Positions 44,453 through 54,600 are shown, counted from the stretch's first letter. The stretch: 64,000 bases of DNA from Methanoregulaceae archaeon (GCA_015660885.1 JACTUB010000002.1:62001-126000); one strand, 5' to 3'. Numbers and translations are program-made. Notes: generated by a model from the sequence alone, not told the origin.

Positions 44453-44777
44453 GGATATCGCACAGTCCGATTTGGTTTTAAATTATTTCCCGTTGAACAC
44501 ATGAATTTTTTCCTGACGCTGTGAATTACAGAATGGGGCAGGTGCATAAAACACCGATTGGCCCGAACGCATATGCCTCTATTATGAGATCCCTTTGTTG
44601 AAGGGCGGATTAAAAAACGACCAGCTTTTATCCCCACCGATCTCCCTGTACTTGCTTGTATTTAGCGAGAGCCTGCGCGTTTCTATAATCCCGGTATAGC
44701 CTGGCTTCCGCAGGTGCCAGAGGTAACGGCCAGTGCACAGATGGAGACGAGAGACAGAAGGGAAATTTTTTTTAAAT
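44453..44777. other. 325-bp stretch without a recognised gene
   Basis: On the minus strand, downstream of the permease gene, one frame (LAPAEARLYRDYRNAQALAK near 44710-44620) has protein-like character but no start and ends quickly. It may be a gene remnant. I see no terminator hairpin beyond an A/T-rich run at 44763-44776. Confidence 0.3.
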
Positions 44778-46184
44778 TCAGAACCCTCCAGGGTCCACCG
44801 CGTCCCATCGAACCTTCGCCTTCCGCACCAGCAACCACGTGGGGATGGCAAGGATAACTGCTGAGAGGGCAAAGTACGGGTTCGCAAAAGCAACCGAGGT
44901 GAAGATTGTCAGGGCAATGCCGACAAGGATGAGGTACACAAAAAGTACCTTGACATCGTAGACCAGCACATTGGGGGAGAGCCCGCAGAGCCAGGCCATG
45001 ACGCCCACCGCGTAAAATGAGACTGATATCCCGAGCACGATGGCAGGGACGAGATATGCGGCCTCCCCGGAGAAGAGTGCAACAACCGCGATGAAGATGG
45101 CCGGTATCGCCTGGAGAACCGCAAATGTGGTGAGTTTGCTCTCGATCAGCGTACTGACCGCAACAGGCAGGCAGGCGTACGGCCCGAAGGTGTCGAACAT
45201 CGTTACCCACGTGTACATTGTTGATGCGATTACACCGGTGGTAACGGCAACTATGAAGAGCAGTCCATGGGGCGGAAAAAACGGACCCAGCAGGGACAGG
45301 AAGAACCAGATTACCGCGAGGGGGAGGAGGAACGAGAAGATCGTCTGGCCGATCAGGCTCCCGCTCCGGTACAGGTCGAGGGTATCTTTGGCGGCGAGTG
45401 GGGGATTCGGCAGAAACGAAAATCGCTGCATCAGGGGCGCAAAGGAGTCCCTGTATGTCTTCTCCGATCCCACCGATTCAGGATTGAACAGCACGATCGC
45501 AATCCCGAAGAGGAGTGCGAGCACGGCGCAGGAGATCAGGAAGTTCACCCACGTGAACGCACTGTTAAGGAGAAGCGGCGGGAAAAAGAGCACCGGATTC
45601 TTGCCAGTCATGGCTGCAAGACCGCCCATTCCCACACCAAGGACCAGCAGGACGAGCCAGAGTACCGGTCGTGAACGGGCATAAATTGCTGAGAGGAAGA
45701 AGACGCCGCAGAGGCCAAAGAGGAACGAGAGTGTCAAGGTGAGAAGCAGAAGCAAGGCACCTGCAAGGGGAACACCGGTAAACGGTGATGCCAGGATATA
45801 CCCGAAACCAAAGGGCAGGACCCAGAGAAAGAAGTAATAGACCGTATCCTTGATGACAAAGTTCAGGAAGATGAACTTCTCGGAGATCGGGAGGCTGCGG
45901 GCAGAGAAGGCAAGCAGGCTTGCCTGGCCGAACCGCCGGTTCATCACCTCGTTGCCCAGCAGCCCGAACCCGCCGACCATTATCCCGAGCATCAGGTAGT
46001 TCGCGTGGATGATCAGCGTGAGGTTCCCGGCCGGGAGGGTGGTCCGCATCAGGGGGATGAGGAACGACCCCATAAGCGCGATCCCGAAGATCATGACCGG
46101 GAAGAGGGCAAAGGAGAGGCTGCCGAACATTGTGGAATGGACCCGCCACTCTTCTTTCACCATATTTGTGAACAGCTCAAACAT
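44778..46184 (-). CDS. ABC transporter permease of ABC-2 type (large)
   Basis: 468 residues with about 12 hydrophobic segments, so nearly twice the usual ABC-2 permease length and probably a fused or duplicated domain. Its ORF starts within the stop region of the ATPase gene (overlap 46177-46184) and the two form one unit. It resembles ABC transporters that export lipids or peptides in archaea. No substrate can be read from the sequence. Confidence 0.78.
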   Translation of the reverse strand: MFELFTNMVKEEWRVHSTMFGSLSFALFPVMIFGIALMGSFLIPLMRTTLPAGNLTLIIHANYLMLGIMVGGFGLLGNEVMNRRFGQASLLAFSARSLPISEKFIFLNFVIKDTVYYFFLWVLPFGFGYILASPFTGVPLAGALLLLLTLTLSFLFGLCGVFFLSAIYARSRPVLWLVLLVLGVGMGGLAAMTGKNPVLFFPPLLLNSAFTWVNFLISCAVLALLFGIAIVLFNPESVGSEKTYRDSFAPLMQRFSFLPNPPLAAKDTLDLYRSGSLIGQTIFSFLLPLAVIWFFLSLLGPFFPPHGLLFIVAVTTGVIASTMYTWVTMFDTFGPYACLPVAVSTLIESKLTTFAVLQAIPAIFIAVVALFSGEAAYLVPAIVLGISVSFYAVGVMAWLCGLSPNVLVYDVKVLFVYLILVGIALTIFTSVAFANPYFALSAVILAIPTWLLVRKAKVRWDAVDPGGF

Positions 46185-46902
46185 GGCGATCCTTCCGGAC
46201 GAGCGAGAGGAAGAAGGAGGGCAGGTGTTCGCCCCTTGCGGTCAATTCGGCAACGGGGCCGGTATGGAGCAGTATGCCCTTGTGGAGGATCGCAAACCCC
46301 GAGCAAATCTCCTCGGCCACCTCGAGAATGTGAGTCGAGATGAAGATCGTCCTGCCCTTTTTGACATATCCCGCGAGGTAATCCTTGACGACGTCCTGCA
46401 TGATCGGGTCGAAGTTGATCAGGGGCTCATCGATCAACGCGAGCGCCGGTTCGTGGATGAAAGCCTGCGTGAACATCAGTTTCTGACGGGTGCCCCGCGA
46501 GAGGTCCTTGCAGAGTACATTCTTTTTGTCGGCAAAATCGAGGAAATCGAACCACCAGTCCTCCTTCGTCTCAATGTCCGGGATTTTCCGGACCGCCGCA
46601 ACGAACTCGAGGTACTCCATCGCGGTAAGAAAACTGGGCGGGGTCTCCTGCTCGGGGATGATTCCCACCTGCCCGCGGACACCGACCGGGTCCTTGATGA
46701 CGTCGACTCCGAGCACACTTGCCGACCCGCTGGTCGGGCGCGTCTGTCCGGTCAGCATCTTGATCATCGTCGTCTTTCCGGATCCGTTCGGGCCGAGAAG
46801 CCCGAACAGTGATCCCCTCTCGACGGAAAGGGAGACATTGTCGACAGCGATTACTTCACCATACTTTTTTGTAAGATTTTTTGCTTCCAGCGCGACTGCC
46901 AT
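46177..46902 (-). CDS. ABC transporter ATP-binding protein
   Basis: 241 residues. Walker A GLLGPNGSGKTTMIK and Walker B LALIDEPLINFDP are intact. The signature is unusual: LSRGTRQKLMFTQAFIH replaces LSGGQ. The His loop follows as STHILEVAEEICS. Upstream of the permease on the same strand and overlapping it by eight bases. The altered signature is seen in some ABC-2 partners with low turnover. Confidence 0.88.
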   Translation of the reverse strand: MAVALEAKNLTKKYGEVIAVDNVSLSVERGSLFGLLGPNGSGKTTMIKMLTGQTRPTSGSASVLGVDVIKDPVGVRGQVGIIPEQETPPSFLTAMEYLEFVAAVRKIPDIETKEDWWFDFLDFADKKNVLCKDLSRGTRQKLMFTQAFIHEPALALIDEPLINFDPIMQDVVKDYLAGYVKKGRTIFISTHILEVAEEICSGFAILHKGILLHTGPVAELTARGEHLPSFFLSLVRKDRHV

Positions 46903-46998
46903 TGCTCTGCTCCTGCATGTTATTTTAGAGTGCGAATCTCTTTGGGTAAATACCTCTTGGTTTTATGATCGTAAAAAAAAATGAGGATTTCATTAGTT

Positions 46999-49308
46999 CT
47001 ATTCAGTGTGCTTCTTTCTTTTTTCCAGACGTTCTGTCAGATCACCCATGACAGAAAGAATTGCAGGCATAATGAAGATCGCTCCCATCAACGAGAATCC
47101 GACAGCTATCAGGGTCGTAATCCCGAAATTACTGAGAATAGGGAAGCTGGAGAGGCACAGCGCCGAAAACCCAAAGAAGGTTGCAAGACCGGAGATCGTT
47201 ATCGCCGTACCTATCTTGTTCACACTTTCCTGGATTGCCGCGATATGGTCATGCAAACGCTCCTCCTCTTCTGTATATCGCTCCATCACAAGAATGGTAT
47301 ACTCTGCTGCGACACCAATTGTCATCGATCCGAGGGTGGCGGTTATCGGAGTATATGCGATTCCCAGCATATACATCGCCCCCGCGTTCCACCCGACAAT
47401 AAAGATGATCGGAACAAGCGGGGTAACTGCATGGAGGTGACGATACACAAGCGCGAGAAACGCAAAGACAAGCATGAACCCGAGTAAGGTCATCGCCTCT
47501 TTTGACGACGTAAGCCCGTTGATGAGTGAGGTGAAGAGATAAAATGATCCCACCGGTGCAAGGGTGATGCCTACAGGAGGCTGCAGGAATGTAATATCTT
47601 TTTCCATCTGGATCTTGAGAGCATTCTGGGTGGTCATCTCCAGGTTTATGGTGCTGAACCGGATGACACCTTCCATCGAACCGCTCAGGTAGGATTTTTT
47701 GACATCGGCCGGGATCTTTTCAATCACGGCATTGAGCTGGTTCTGGGTTTCGGGCATAACACCCCCGTTATACGCAAGGATGTACGTTACAATACTCGTT
47801 GCACCGGTAAGTTCAGTGTGATGGGCGAGCTCATAGTCCTGGAAATCCTTCATCCACCGCACGGTGTCGAGATCAGTGACACGACTCCCCTGGATAATAA
47901 AATCGGCGGTACTCGTCGAACCAAGAATTCCTGTCACTTTATCCATCTGGATTTTTGCCGGCATGTCGCCGGGAACAAATGCGTTCTCGTTGGTCTCGAT
48001 GGGGATCTGGGAGTCGATCTGGAAACCCACCAGGGCAACCATCCCGGCAATCAGCAGGATGGGCAGGGGATTTTTTGCAATTTTTACAGAAATATCGGTC
48101 AGGAACTGGCCATACGACCATGAACTCTTTTTTTGTGCATCGCTGCCTGGGCTACCCTGGGTTTGTGAGGGGATGTAATCGCACGCTCCTTCCCCGACCG
48201 CGTAACAGAGTTCAGTTTTTCGTGGTTTTGGCGTGTAGTTGACGAGATGGGCAATTGTCGGGATACCGATAAGCGAAATGATATAGCAGCTCATGACACC
48301 GATCATCGCCACAAGTCCGAATGAGCGGATCATGGGGACCGTCGAAATAAACATCGCGGCAAATCCCATGCTGGTAGCAAGCATCGCGTACATGACGGCA
48401 GGGCCGGTACGTGTTATCGTCACCGACACTGCCTTGTCGAGCGATCCTTTCCGGGCTTCTTCATCCAGCCTGGCATGGAACTGGATCCCGTAATCGATGC
48501 CAAGCCCAATCATCACCGGGAAGGCACCCAGCACTGCCATATTGAGCTTGATTCCGGCAAGCCCCATAAAACCCATTGCCGTCGTCAGGCCAATACCGAC
48601 GAAGAGTACCGGGAGGAACCGGTGACTGGCATAGGCAAACAGGATGCCCATGACGACAACCATCAGTATCATTGCGGCGCCTATGAGCACACCCATCGAT
48701 GAACTCATTTCGGTCTTCATCTGATCGGAGAATGCCACGCTTCCTGAAACCGAGATCTTTACCCCTGGCGGCGGATTGTTGTGATCTACGAGGGACTCTA
48801 CATTTTTCAGCGTGGCACTCTTCGCATTATCGGACAACCCCTCGGAGAGCGTGATCTGCACCAGTGTCAGGACATTTGACGGGACAGCAGTCGCTTTTGT
48901 TTCAGGAGGGATCAGGGCAACAATCCGGTCGATCTCGCCTTTTGACTGGGGCAGTACGCCACCGTTTGCACTCTTCAGGAGGTCCACGATACTTGCAGAG
49001 CCCACGACATTTCCCTGCTGGTTGATGTCACTTTCCAGTCCGTCTAAATAGTTGAGGACCTGCGGGCTGAGAGGATCGCTGGTCTCCACGATAAGAATGA
49101 GCGCGTTTGATGAGAAGGTATCAGCATAGTGATTGTTGAGGATTCCCGCCGGTGAATCTTTATCCAGATAGGTGTCATTGCCTGTCTCCATGGCAATGAG
49201 TGTCATCCCGTACAGGGCAACGATAAAGACAATCCCGATGACGGCTGCAACCCGCCTTGGGTGGTGGTTGATGACCTGTGCAAGTCTTTCAAATATCCGG
49301 TCAATCAT
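46999..49308 (-). CDS. MMPL/RND-family transporter
   Basis: 769 residues with two repeats of one membrane helix, a large extracellular domain and five helices (about 20-40 and 195-355; 400-420 and 600-745), the RND/MMPL plan. The motif GIDYGIQFHARLDEEARKG and its second copy (GVAAEYTILVMERYTEEEE) match the conserved D/E-rich membrane segment of proton-driven RND proteins. It is upstream of the ABC pair and directly downstream of a COG1361 surface protein, which is the typical archaeal pairing. It probably moves lipids or other hydrophobic compounds to the cell surface. Confidence 0.9.
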   Translation of the reverse strand: MIDRIFERLAQVINHHPRRVAAVIGIVFIVALYGMTLIAMETGNDTYLDKDSPAGILNNHYADTFSSNALILIVETSDPLSPQVLNYLDGLESDINQQGNVVGSASIVDLLKSANGGVLPQSKGEIDRIVALIPPETKATAVPSNVLTLVQITLSEGLSDNAKSATLKNVESLVDHNNPPPGVKISVSGSVAFSDQMKTEMSSSMGVLIGAAMILMVVVMGILFAYASHRFLPVLFVGIGLTTAMGFMGLAGIKLNMAVLGAFPVMIGLGIDYGIQFHARLDEEARKGSLDKAVSVTITRTGPAVMYAMLATSMGFAAMFISTVPMIRSFGLVAMIGVMSCYIISLIGIPTIAHLVNYTPKPRKTELCYAVGEGACDYIPSQTQGSPGSDAQKKSSWSYGQFLTDISVKIAKNPLPILLIAGMVALVGFQIDSQIPIETNENAFVPGDMPAKIQMDKVTGILGSTSTADFIIQGSRVTDLDTVRWMKDFQDYELAHHTELTGATSIVTYILAYNGGVMPETQNQLNAVIEKIPADVKKSYLSGSMEGVIRFSTINLEMTTQNALKIQMEKDITFLQPPVGITLAPVGSFYLFTSLINGLTSSKEAMTLLGFMLVFAFLALVYRHLHAVTPLVPIIFIVGWNAGAMYMLGIAYTPITATLGSMTIGVAAEYTILVMERYTEEEERLHDHIAAIQESVNKIGTAITISGLATFFGFSALCLSSFPILSNFGITTLIAVGFSLMGAIFIMPAILSVMGDLTERLEKRKKHTE

Positions 49309-49434
49309 GGGAAGTCCTTCCTGTCCGTTGACAGGAGCAGAATATTGTTGTCAGGGATGGGGTAATACCCCCCGATGCAGTATGTGCGGTCGTATGGGCA
49401 CCTGTGCAAGGTGTTACTGACATGAACGCACCTT

Positions 49435-50775
49435 TCAGTGTTGTTTCGTTCGCTGGCGGTAGACCAGGTAACCGGTCAGGATCACAGCTGCCGCAATAAC
49501 GGCCAGGACAAAGGGATTACCCAGCAGGGAGTTTTCTTGTTCGACTACAATCCGGACTTTCATCGGGTCTGAGATCAGCGAATTATCCAGTGCATCACGG
49601 TACCGAATCTCAGAGTCAAGGGCGTACTCCTTAACCGTGGCAGACTTGTCCACTGAGATTTCAAAGGCCGCTTCCCTGGTCTCTCCGGGTGCAAGTGTTC
49701 CGAGAAATGCCGTGTCATCATTGCTGGTAAAGGGATCAACAGCACTGATGCGTGCCTGTACGTTGTATGCCGTGGCACCGCCGGTATTAGCGTACAGGAC
49801 ATTGATCACTTTCTTCTGACCGGGAGAGATGACACCCGGGGCGGACGTGATATTGAAATCAATTTTTTTACCGACCGGCAGACCGATTGTTTCCACGTCT
49901 GATGTGACATGATCCCCTTCACTATTGTCGTAATTCACCAGAACATCAAGCGGATAGGTCTGTTCTTCTGCGTCGCTGGAGATGGACACTTTAAATCTGC
50001 TGCTGACGACCTGATTAACCGCAAAGTTCCCGATATACATACTCCCTGAGACGGGAAGAACAGGGCTCTGATCATTACGGACGATCTTGATGATGGAGTT
50101 ATTGCCGTTTTCATGGCCGACGTTTTTCACAGTCAACGTGATATAACCTTCAGTACCCGCATTCAGGTGCTCTGTTTCGGATGAAAGCACCTGGATCTTC
50201 AGTTCAGGTTTGATTTTAATGGGAAGACTGTATGACTCATTGCGGTCTTTATAATAGTACTGGATTGTATCAAAACCGTATTGGTCAGCTTCATACATGT
50301 AAGAATAGTTCAGGTTCAGCGGAAGATTGTAGGATCCCTGTGCAGCATCCGGATCCACCTTCACGGTAAATACGCAGCTTGCGGTGCTGCTGCCCTTCAG
50401 GTCACCCACCATCTGTGGATCTGATTGGATTGTCACCGGAGCATTGCCGGAAGCGAGTGAAACTGTCAGGAATTTTGCAGTGTTGGGGAGGTCATCACGT
50501 TCAATAATACTGGACTGGACAAATTTGAACTCATTCACTCCTTTATTTTCAATCACTACATTGAGCTGGACAGTATCTCCCGGGTTGATCTCATTTGTGC
50601 CGGAAATATATGCTGATAATGCCGGGCTGCCCGCCATGTATTTGTCTGCTGCCTGTGCAGGAGAAATGATGAGCATAGCACAACTCAGGACTATAAGGCT
50701 CAGAAGCAGGCTGATGTGCCAGTTCGGTCTGCTGGTACCTGTTGGCATGTTTGTTTTATTTTGAATCACATTCAT
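49435..50775 (-). CDS. COG1361-type (S-layer-associated/CARDB-like) exporter partner
   Basis: 446 residues from ATG 50775, which has GAGG six bases upstream; the frame is open further up. A signal segment (about 20-42) is followed by three to four beta-sandwich repeats of the CARDB/NEW3 type (SGTNEINPGDTVQLNVVIEN, LNAGTEGYITLTVKNVGHEN, ISPGQKKVINVLYANTGGAT) and a C-terminal membrane helix with basic end (NPFVLAVIAAAVILTGYLVY). These proteins accompany RND/MMPL transporters in archaea and may form the outer part of the export path. 126 bases before the MMPL gene on the same strand. Confidence 0.85.
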   Translation of the reverse strand: MNVIQNKTNMPTGTSRPNWHISLLLSLIVLSCAMLIISPAQAADKYMAGSPALSAYISGTNEINPGDTVQLNVVIENKGVNEFKFVQSSIIERDDLPNTAKFLTVSLASGNAPVTIQSDPQMVGDLKGSSTASCVFTVKVDPDAAQGSYNLPLNLNYSYMYEADQYGFDTIQYYYKDRNESYSLPIKIKPELKIQVLSSETEHLNAGTEGYITLTVKNVGHENGNNSIIKIVRNDQSPVLPVSGSMYIGNFAVNQVVSSRFKVSISSDAEEQTYPLDVLVNYDNSEGDHVTSDVETIGLPVGKKIDFNITSAPGVISPGQKKVINVLYANTGGATAYNVQARISAVDPFTSNDDTAFLGTLAPGETREAAFEISVDKSATVKEYALDSEIRYRDALDNSLISDPMKVRIVVEQENSLLGNPFVLAVIAAAVILTGYLVYRQRTKQH

Positions 50776-50938
50776 GTATGTCCTCTTGTAAGGAACTTGT
50801 TGGTACATGTTGCGGATATTAGTATATAAAAATATTGCAAATAGATGATACATGTTTATAATTAATAATCCAAAAGAAAAGATATCCGAAATTGCATTGA
50901 TGAAAAGAAAAGAGGGGATGCTCCTGGAAGCACAACTA

Positions 50939-52282
50939 TTATCCCACTAATTTCTGGAGTGCTGCAATCCTGTCCCGGAGCGCCTGTTCCCGCTCTGTTG
51001 ACTCCGTAATATCAGTCATGGTAATATACGTATTAATGTTGTTGTTATAATTGGCAGCAGTGACCCTACCGAGAATACAGCGGCGGCTGCCATCTTTCCG
51101 GTTAATCCAGATTGTTACCTCTCCGGGTCTCTCAGAATCCGCCTGGATATTTTTCACCATCTTTTCAATGTTGTCGCGATCTTCAGGAGATACCAAGTCT
51201 GCTGATTTCATCTTGATGAGTTCTTCATTTGAGTATCCTGTGATAATCGCAATACGATGGTTGGCAAAGACCACATCCCCGTTTTCAACAATGATGAGTC
51301 CATCCTGGATATTTTCGGCCATGGTCCGGAAGCGCTGTTCACTTTGCTTTAATGCGGCTTCTTTGGCCTTAAGCTCCGTGATGTCGGTCAGTATAACAAA
51401 AGCATAGCGGGTATCTGCATGCTGCACGTCAGAGATACGGGCTGACACAAACCGACGCTGGCCATCTTTTCGCTGTATCCACAGCTGGAGTTCATTAAGC
51501 TCGTTATTGCCGTTCTCCATTTTCTGGATCTGGCATGCGGCCTCTTCTTTGTCCTCCGGTGAGATAATCGAAAGCGGCTGCATCTTCCACAATTCTTCAA
51601 AGGAATAACCGGTAATTTCAGCCAAACGCCTGTTCACAAAGACAATTTTTTCATTTTCCATGATGATCAGGCCGTCATGGATATTCTCGGCCATCATCCG
51701 GAACCGTTCTTCTCTTTCCCGGATTTCCCGCTCCGCAAGAATATGTTCGGTAATATCTTCAAGGATAATAGTGAAGCCTTTCTGGCCATCTTCAAAAACA
51801 GTTGGGACAGATTTCTGTTTAAAGATCCGTTTCTCCCGATCTTTTACCCGGAATGTGACAGTATCCTCTTTTTCTTCAAACCGGGTCGTAAGCATCTCAA
51901 GCAATTCATGAACGTCGATATCCGGAGGGCTGAGGTACGCGACATTCTTCCCGAGAGTATCCTTTCGTGAAAGGTTCAAGAGGGTTAAGAAATTGTCATT
52001 CACATCGATGATGCGTGACTCGTTATCCAGGACCATGATAAGTTCTCTGGAATAACCGAGCATTGCGGAAAGAGGTACACGATGGGAAAGCGTGAATACC
52101 TTTGCCATCCCGTAGGTCCGCATATCCACTTGCCCGGATATGAGGAGGATATCAAGATATCTCCCGATAGTGTTCTTGTTTTTATTAAGGGCTTTTGAAA
52201 TATCGGTAACACTCATCCCTTCGGGATTCTTCTTGAGAAGATCTTTAATCACGGAGAGTTCGTGCGGGTAATCCTGCATCAT
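50939..52282 (-). CDS. HTH-PAS-PAS-PAS regulator (one-component)
   Basis: 447 residues from the ATG at 52282. A winged-helix DNA-binding domain (about 5-65; LLKKNPEGMSVTDISKALNK, NTIGRYLDILLISGQV) is followed by three PAS domains (about 70-185, 190-310, 315-435), the second and third nearly alike (RFRMMAENIHDGLIIME and RFRTMAENIQDGLIIVE, with GYSFEEL and GYSNEEL). There is no kinase. It likely senses a small signal or redox state and acts directly on DNA. Upstream of the export cluster on the same strand, so it may control it. Opposite direction to the DUF6125-like gene. Confidence 0.85.
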   Translation of the reverse strand: MMQDYPHELSVIKDLLKKNPEGMSVTDISKALNKNKNTIGRYLDILLISGQVDMRTYGMAKVFTLSHRVPLSAMLGYSRELIMVLDNESRIIDVNDNFLTLLNLSRKDTLGKNVAYLSPPDIDVHELLEMLTTRFEEKEDTVTFRVKDREKRIFKQKSVPTVFEDGQKGFTIILEDITEHILAEREIREREERFRMMAENIHDGLIIMENEKIVFVNRRLAEITGYSFEELWKMQPLSIISPEDKEEAACQIQKMENGNNELNELQLWIQRKDGQRRFVSARISDVQHADTRYAFVILTDITELKAKEAALKQSEQRFRTMAENIQDGLIIVENGDVVFANHRIAIITGYSNEELIKMKSADLVSPEDRDNIEKMVKNIQADSERPGEVTIWINRKDGSRRCILGRVTAANYNNNINTYITMTDITESTEREQALRDRIAALQKLVG

Positions 52283-52366
52283 ACAATTTTCAACGATTCT
52301 CTGAAATGATCGCAACAGCTAGTGTTTTATTAATAATTTATGTGTATAATTAATAGGACAAAAATA

Positions 52367-52375
52367 TTTATAAAT
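52367..52375 (+). promoter_or_regulatory. TATA box before the DUF6125-like gene
   Basis: The string atttataaatg just before 52376 is a good archaeal TATA element. It would start transcription about 25 bases downstream, near 52395. This favours either a nearly leaderless ATG at 52398 or a leader of about 90 bases to the ATG at 52485. The same AT-rich divergent interval may also serve the HTH-PAS gene on the opposite strand. Confidence 0.45.
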
Positions 52376-52484
52376 GTTTATATGATTCGTAGAAAAAATG
52401 AAGTTTACCTATCGTCACCTGCCTCAAAAACACTACTTTCATATTGCATTCCCTGAAATGATCTCTCAGAGTGGCAGGAATACC

Positions 52485-52997
52485 ATGGATCTTGCATTAT
52501 TCGACGGTATGACTGACGAAATGAAACACCATTACCTGGAATTTCTTCTCTGGCATTACCGGGTAGTAGACGCATTCTGGTTTATCAATATCGCCGGACA
52601 ATACGGCCAGCCTGCTGCAGAGCACGTCAACGAACAGGTCTGGGGTCGTGTTGCCGGCATGGCTGCCAGAGATATTATAAACCGGTTCAATATTACAGAA
52701 AAAGGGCTCCGTGGTTTTGTAAGGGCACTTCGTCATTTCCCCTGGGCAATGATTGTTGGGTATACTATTGATGAAAAGGATAATGAAGTCATTATATCGG
52801 TACCATCCTGTCCTACCCAGGAAGCACGACTCAGGCGGGGGCAGGGTGAATATTTCTGCCGTGAGATGCACCGTGCAGAATTTATTGCCTTTGCCCGGGA
52901 GGTTGATCCGCGGATTCGCGTGCAATGCCTCTTGGCTCCTCCGGATCCTCATCCAAAGGACATGTTCTGTAAATGGCGGTTCTCAATTCATCCATAG
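52485..52997 (+). CDS. DUF6125-like protein
   Basis: 170 residues from ATG 52485 (AGGA five bases upstream), or 199 from the earlier in-frame ATG 52398, which has no ribosome-binding site but lies just after the TATA box. The sequence ([40 protein letters not shown]) follows the DUF6125 pattern of helices ending in W-x2-V, and the C-terminal half has Cys-rich segments ([40 protein letters not shown]) that may bind a metal. Function is unknown. Confidence 0.7.
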   Translation: MDLALFDGMTDEMKHHYLEFLLWHYRVVDAFWFINIAGQYGQPAAEHVNEQVWGRVAGMAARDIINRFNITEKGLRGFVRALRHFPWAMIVGYTIDEKDNEVIISVPSCPTQEARLRRGQGEYFCREMHRAEFIAFAREVDPRIRVQCLLAPPDPHPKDMFCKWRFSIHP

Positions 52998-53263
52998 CGA
53001 CATTCTCATAGTGGTAGTGGTTTTCCCGGTAAAACCCGGAATTTTTTTTGGCAGTACCTTATTACGAACCCGGGCAAAATTTCCTCCATCAGACCGTTGT
53101 TGTTTTCAATTTGGATTCTGTAACGTGTCCTGCTGGCCATGCTTGCAGCAGCGGGGTGCGTTTGAGTTGAAAATCAGTGATTATTACCTGATTTAAGAGT
53201 GCACGAATAGCTGCACAACAAACCATGCTTCTTTAATACCGGGCTTCTCCATACCTTCTTTTA

Positions 53264-53749
53264 ATGCGAACCAACAGGCATCAATATTTTCTGGACCTGG
53301 CAACCCGGTGTGCCCACCAGGGCACCTGCCTGCGGCGCAACTTCGGTGCAATCATTGTCGATGAATACCATACTATTGTCTCGACCGGATACACCGGTGC
53401 CCCCAGAAAACAGATGGATTGCACAGAACTCAACACGTGCTGGCGAAAGGACCATAATATTCCATCAGGCTCCAACTATGAGCGGTGCCGGAGTGTCCAT
53501 GCAGAGATGAACGCACTCCTTCAGGCAGGAAAGAATGCACGGGGATGTACTCTCTATCTTGCTGGGTTTGATGTCGGGACTGATGAGCTGACGCAGATCT
53601 GGCCGTGTTTTCTCTGTTCGAAAATGATCGTGAACAGTGGCATTGCCAACGTCATCATGCGGACCGCCCGGGATGCGTACAAGGAGATGGACCCGATGGT
53701 TCTCTACCAGATGCGGAGCCGGGAATCCCTCGGGGATGATACGAAGTGA
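53264..53749 (+). CDS. dCMP deaminase family protein
   Basis: 161 residues. The zinc site is complete: HAEMNALLQAG (about 80-90, HAE) and WPCFLCSKMIVNSGI (PCxxC). RNFGAIIVDEYHTIVSTGYTGAPR is the nucleotide-binding start and the additional cysteines (CTELNTCWRK) are typical of dCMP deaminases (ComEB-like). It converts dCMP to dUMP for thymidylate synthesis. Isolated on the plus strand. Confidence 0.9.
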   Translation: MRTNRHQYFLDLATRCAHQGTCLRRNFGAIIVDEYHTIVSTGYTGAPRKQMDCTELNTCWRKDHNIPSGSNYERCRSVHAEMNALLQAGKNARGCTLYLAGFDVGTDELTQIWPCFLCSKMIVNSGIANVIMRTARDAYKEMDPMVLYQMRSRESLGDDTK

Positions 53750-53819
53750 GAGAGGTACGGATACCCTATAATGCTACTAAAATTGCAAAAGAAAAGAAAA
53801 AAATAGAAAATTTATAAAA

Positions 53820-54020
53820 TTAGAACCGGGGTTTTCGGTGTTTCGGCAGGCAATCCCTGCAATATACCGGCCTGCCCTCAGTCGGCTTGAATGGCACTTC
53901 GCATTCTTTGCCGCAGTCAGAACAGGTAACTTTTGTCATTTCTCGTGGACCGGAGTCCCTTGGGCCGCCAAAGTTTCTGGAGCCGCCAAAATTTCTTGAT
54001 TCAAACATAGTATTACTCAT
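53820..54020 (-). CDS. CxxC-x17-CxxC zinc-ribbon protein
   Basis: 66 residues from the ATG at 54020. A Gly/Arg/Phe-rich start (MFESRNFGGSRNFGGPRDSG) precedes the zinc domain CSDCGKECEVPFKPTEGRPV, then YCRDCLPKHRKPRF. The spacing between the two CxxC pairs is exactly 17 residues, matching the named CxxC-x17-CxxC family seen in methanogens. RGG-like start and basic end suggest RNA binding. Longer in-frame starts upstream are less likely. Function not known. Confidence 0.85.
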   Translation of the reverse strand: MSNTMFESRNFGGSRNFGGPRDSGPREMTKVTCSDCGKECEVPFKPTEGRPVYCRDCLPKHRKPRF

Positions 54021-54269
54021 ACAGTATAAAACTGTGCACCTATATACGCCGCCCGGACATAAGAACTTCTCTATAGGAACAGATTTCGGTGCTGCAAGAA
54101 TCCGGAAAGAGATGTTGTTTAATGAGCAGATTGCAGGCATCTTTACCGTTCCTCCTTCACCAGCGGGAGTGCAGTCAACTATCCAGCGAATTTATAGTTA
54201 CTATCCCGTATTGCTTCCCGATTATACCTGGGATTTTCGGCGATTAATACAGCGTCAGAATTGATGAAC

Positions 54270-54600
54270 CGCATCATCTGCATGAGCCCTGCCGCGATTA
54301 CCATAGCGGGGATCATCAGGTATGCAATCCATCCCGGACACATAATCGAACTGAGCCATCTTCAATCCTTTTAATGACGATTGTATCGAGTGTCAGATTA
54401 ATAATAAGCCAGACAAGACCGGTTATCGCGCCTCCCATAGGTTTAGGTTACCGTAACTGCAGGAAGAACCACACCATGAGAATTGCAGTAGCAAGTGTTG
54501 CGACAACGATCATGATCGATGTGAAGAGCATCAGGTCAATCGACAGGTTTCCTGTCTTATTATAGAAAGTGACCGAGATAAGGAAAGAAATCAGCTATCA
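54270..54600 (-). pseudogene. Decayed multi-helix membrane protein
   Basis: Reading the minus strand, three pieces in different frames resemble one protein with four membrane helices: ISFLISVTFYNKTGNLSIDL with SIMIVVATLATAILMVWFFL to a stop at 54448-54450; GGAITGLVWLIINLTLDTIV in the next stretch; and then GWIAYLMIPAMVIAAGLMQM in a third. I recall that intact relatives in other methanogens read these in one frame. At least two frameshifts and a missing start are needed, so this is a decayed gene rather than a single error. No intact copy is seen in the window. Confidence 0.6.

Noticed and set aside
46005..46812. Long plus-strand frames opposite the ABC ATPase and permease genes
   Set aside because: Shadows of GC-rich coding DNA, rich in Arg/Asp/Glu without motifs.
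53190..53230. Inverted repeat GTGCA...TGCAC as a terminator or operator
   Set aside because: Only five base pairs and not followed by T-rich sequence.
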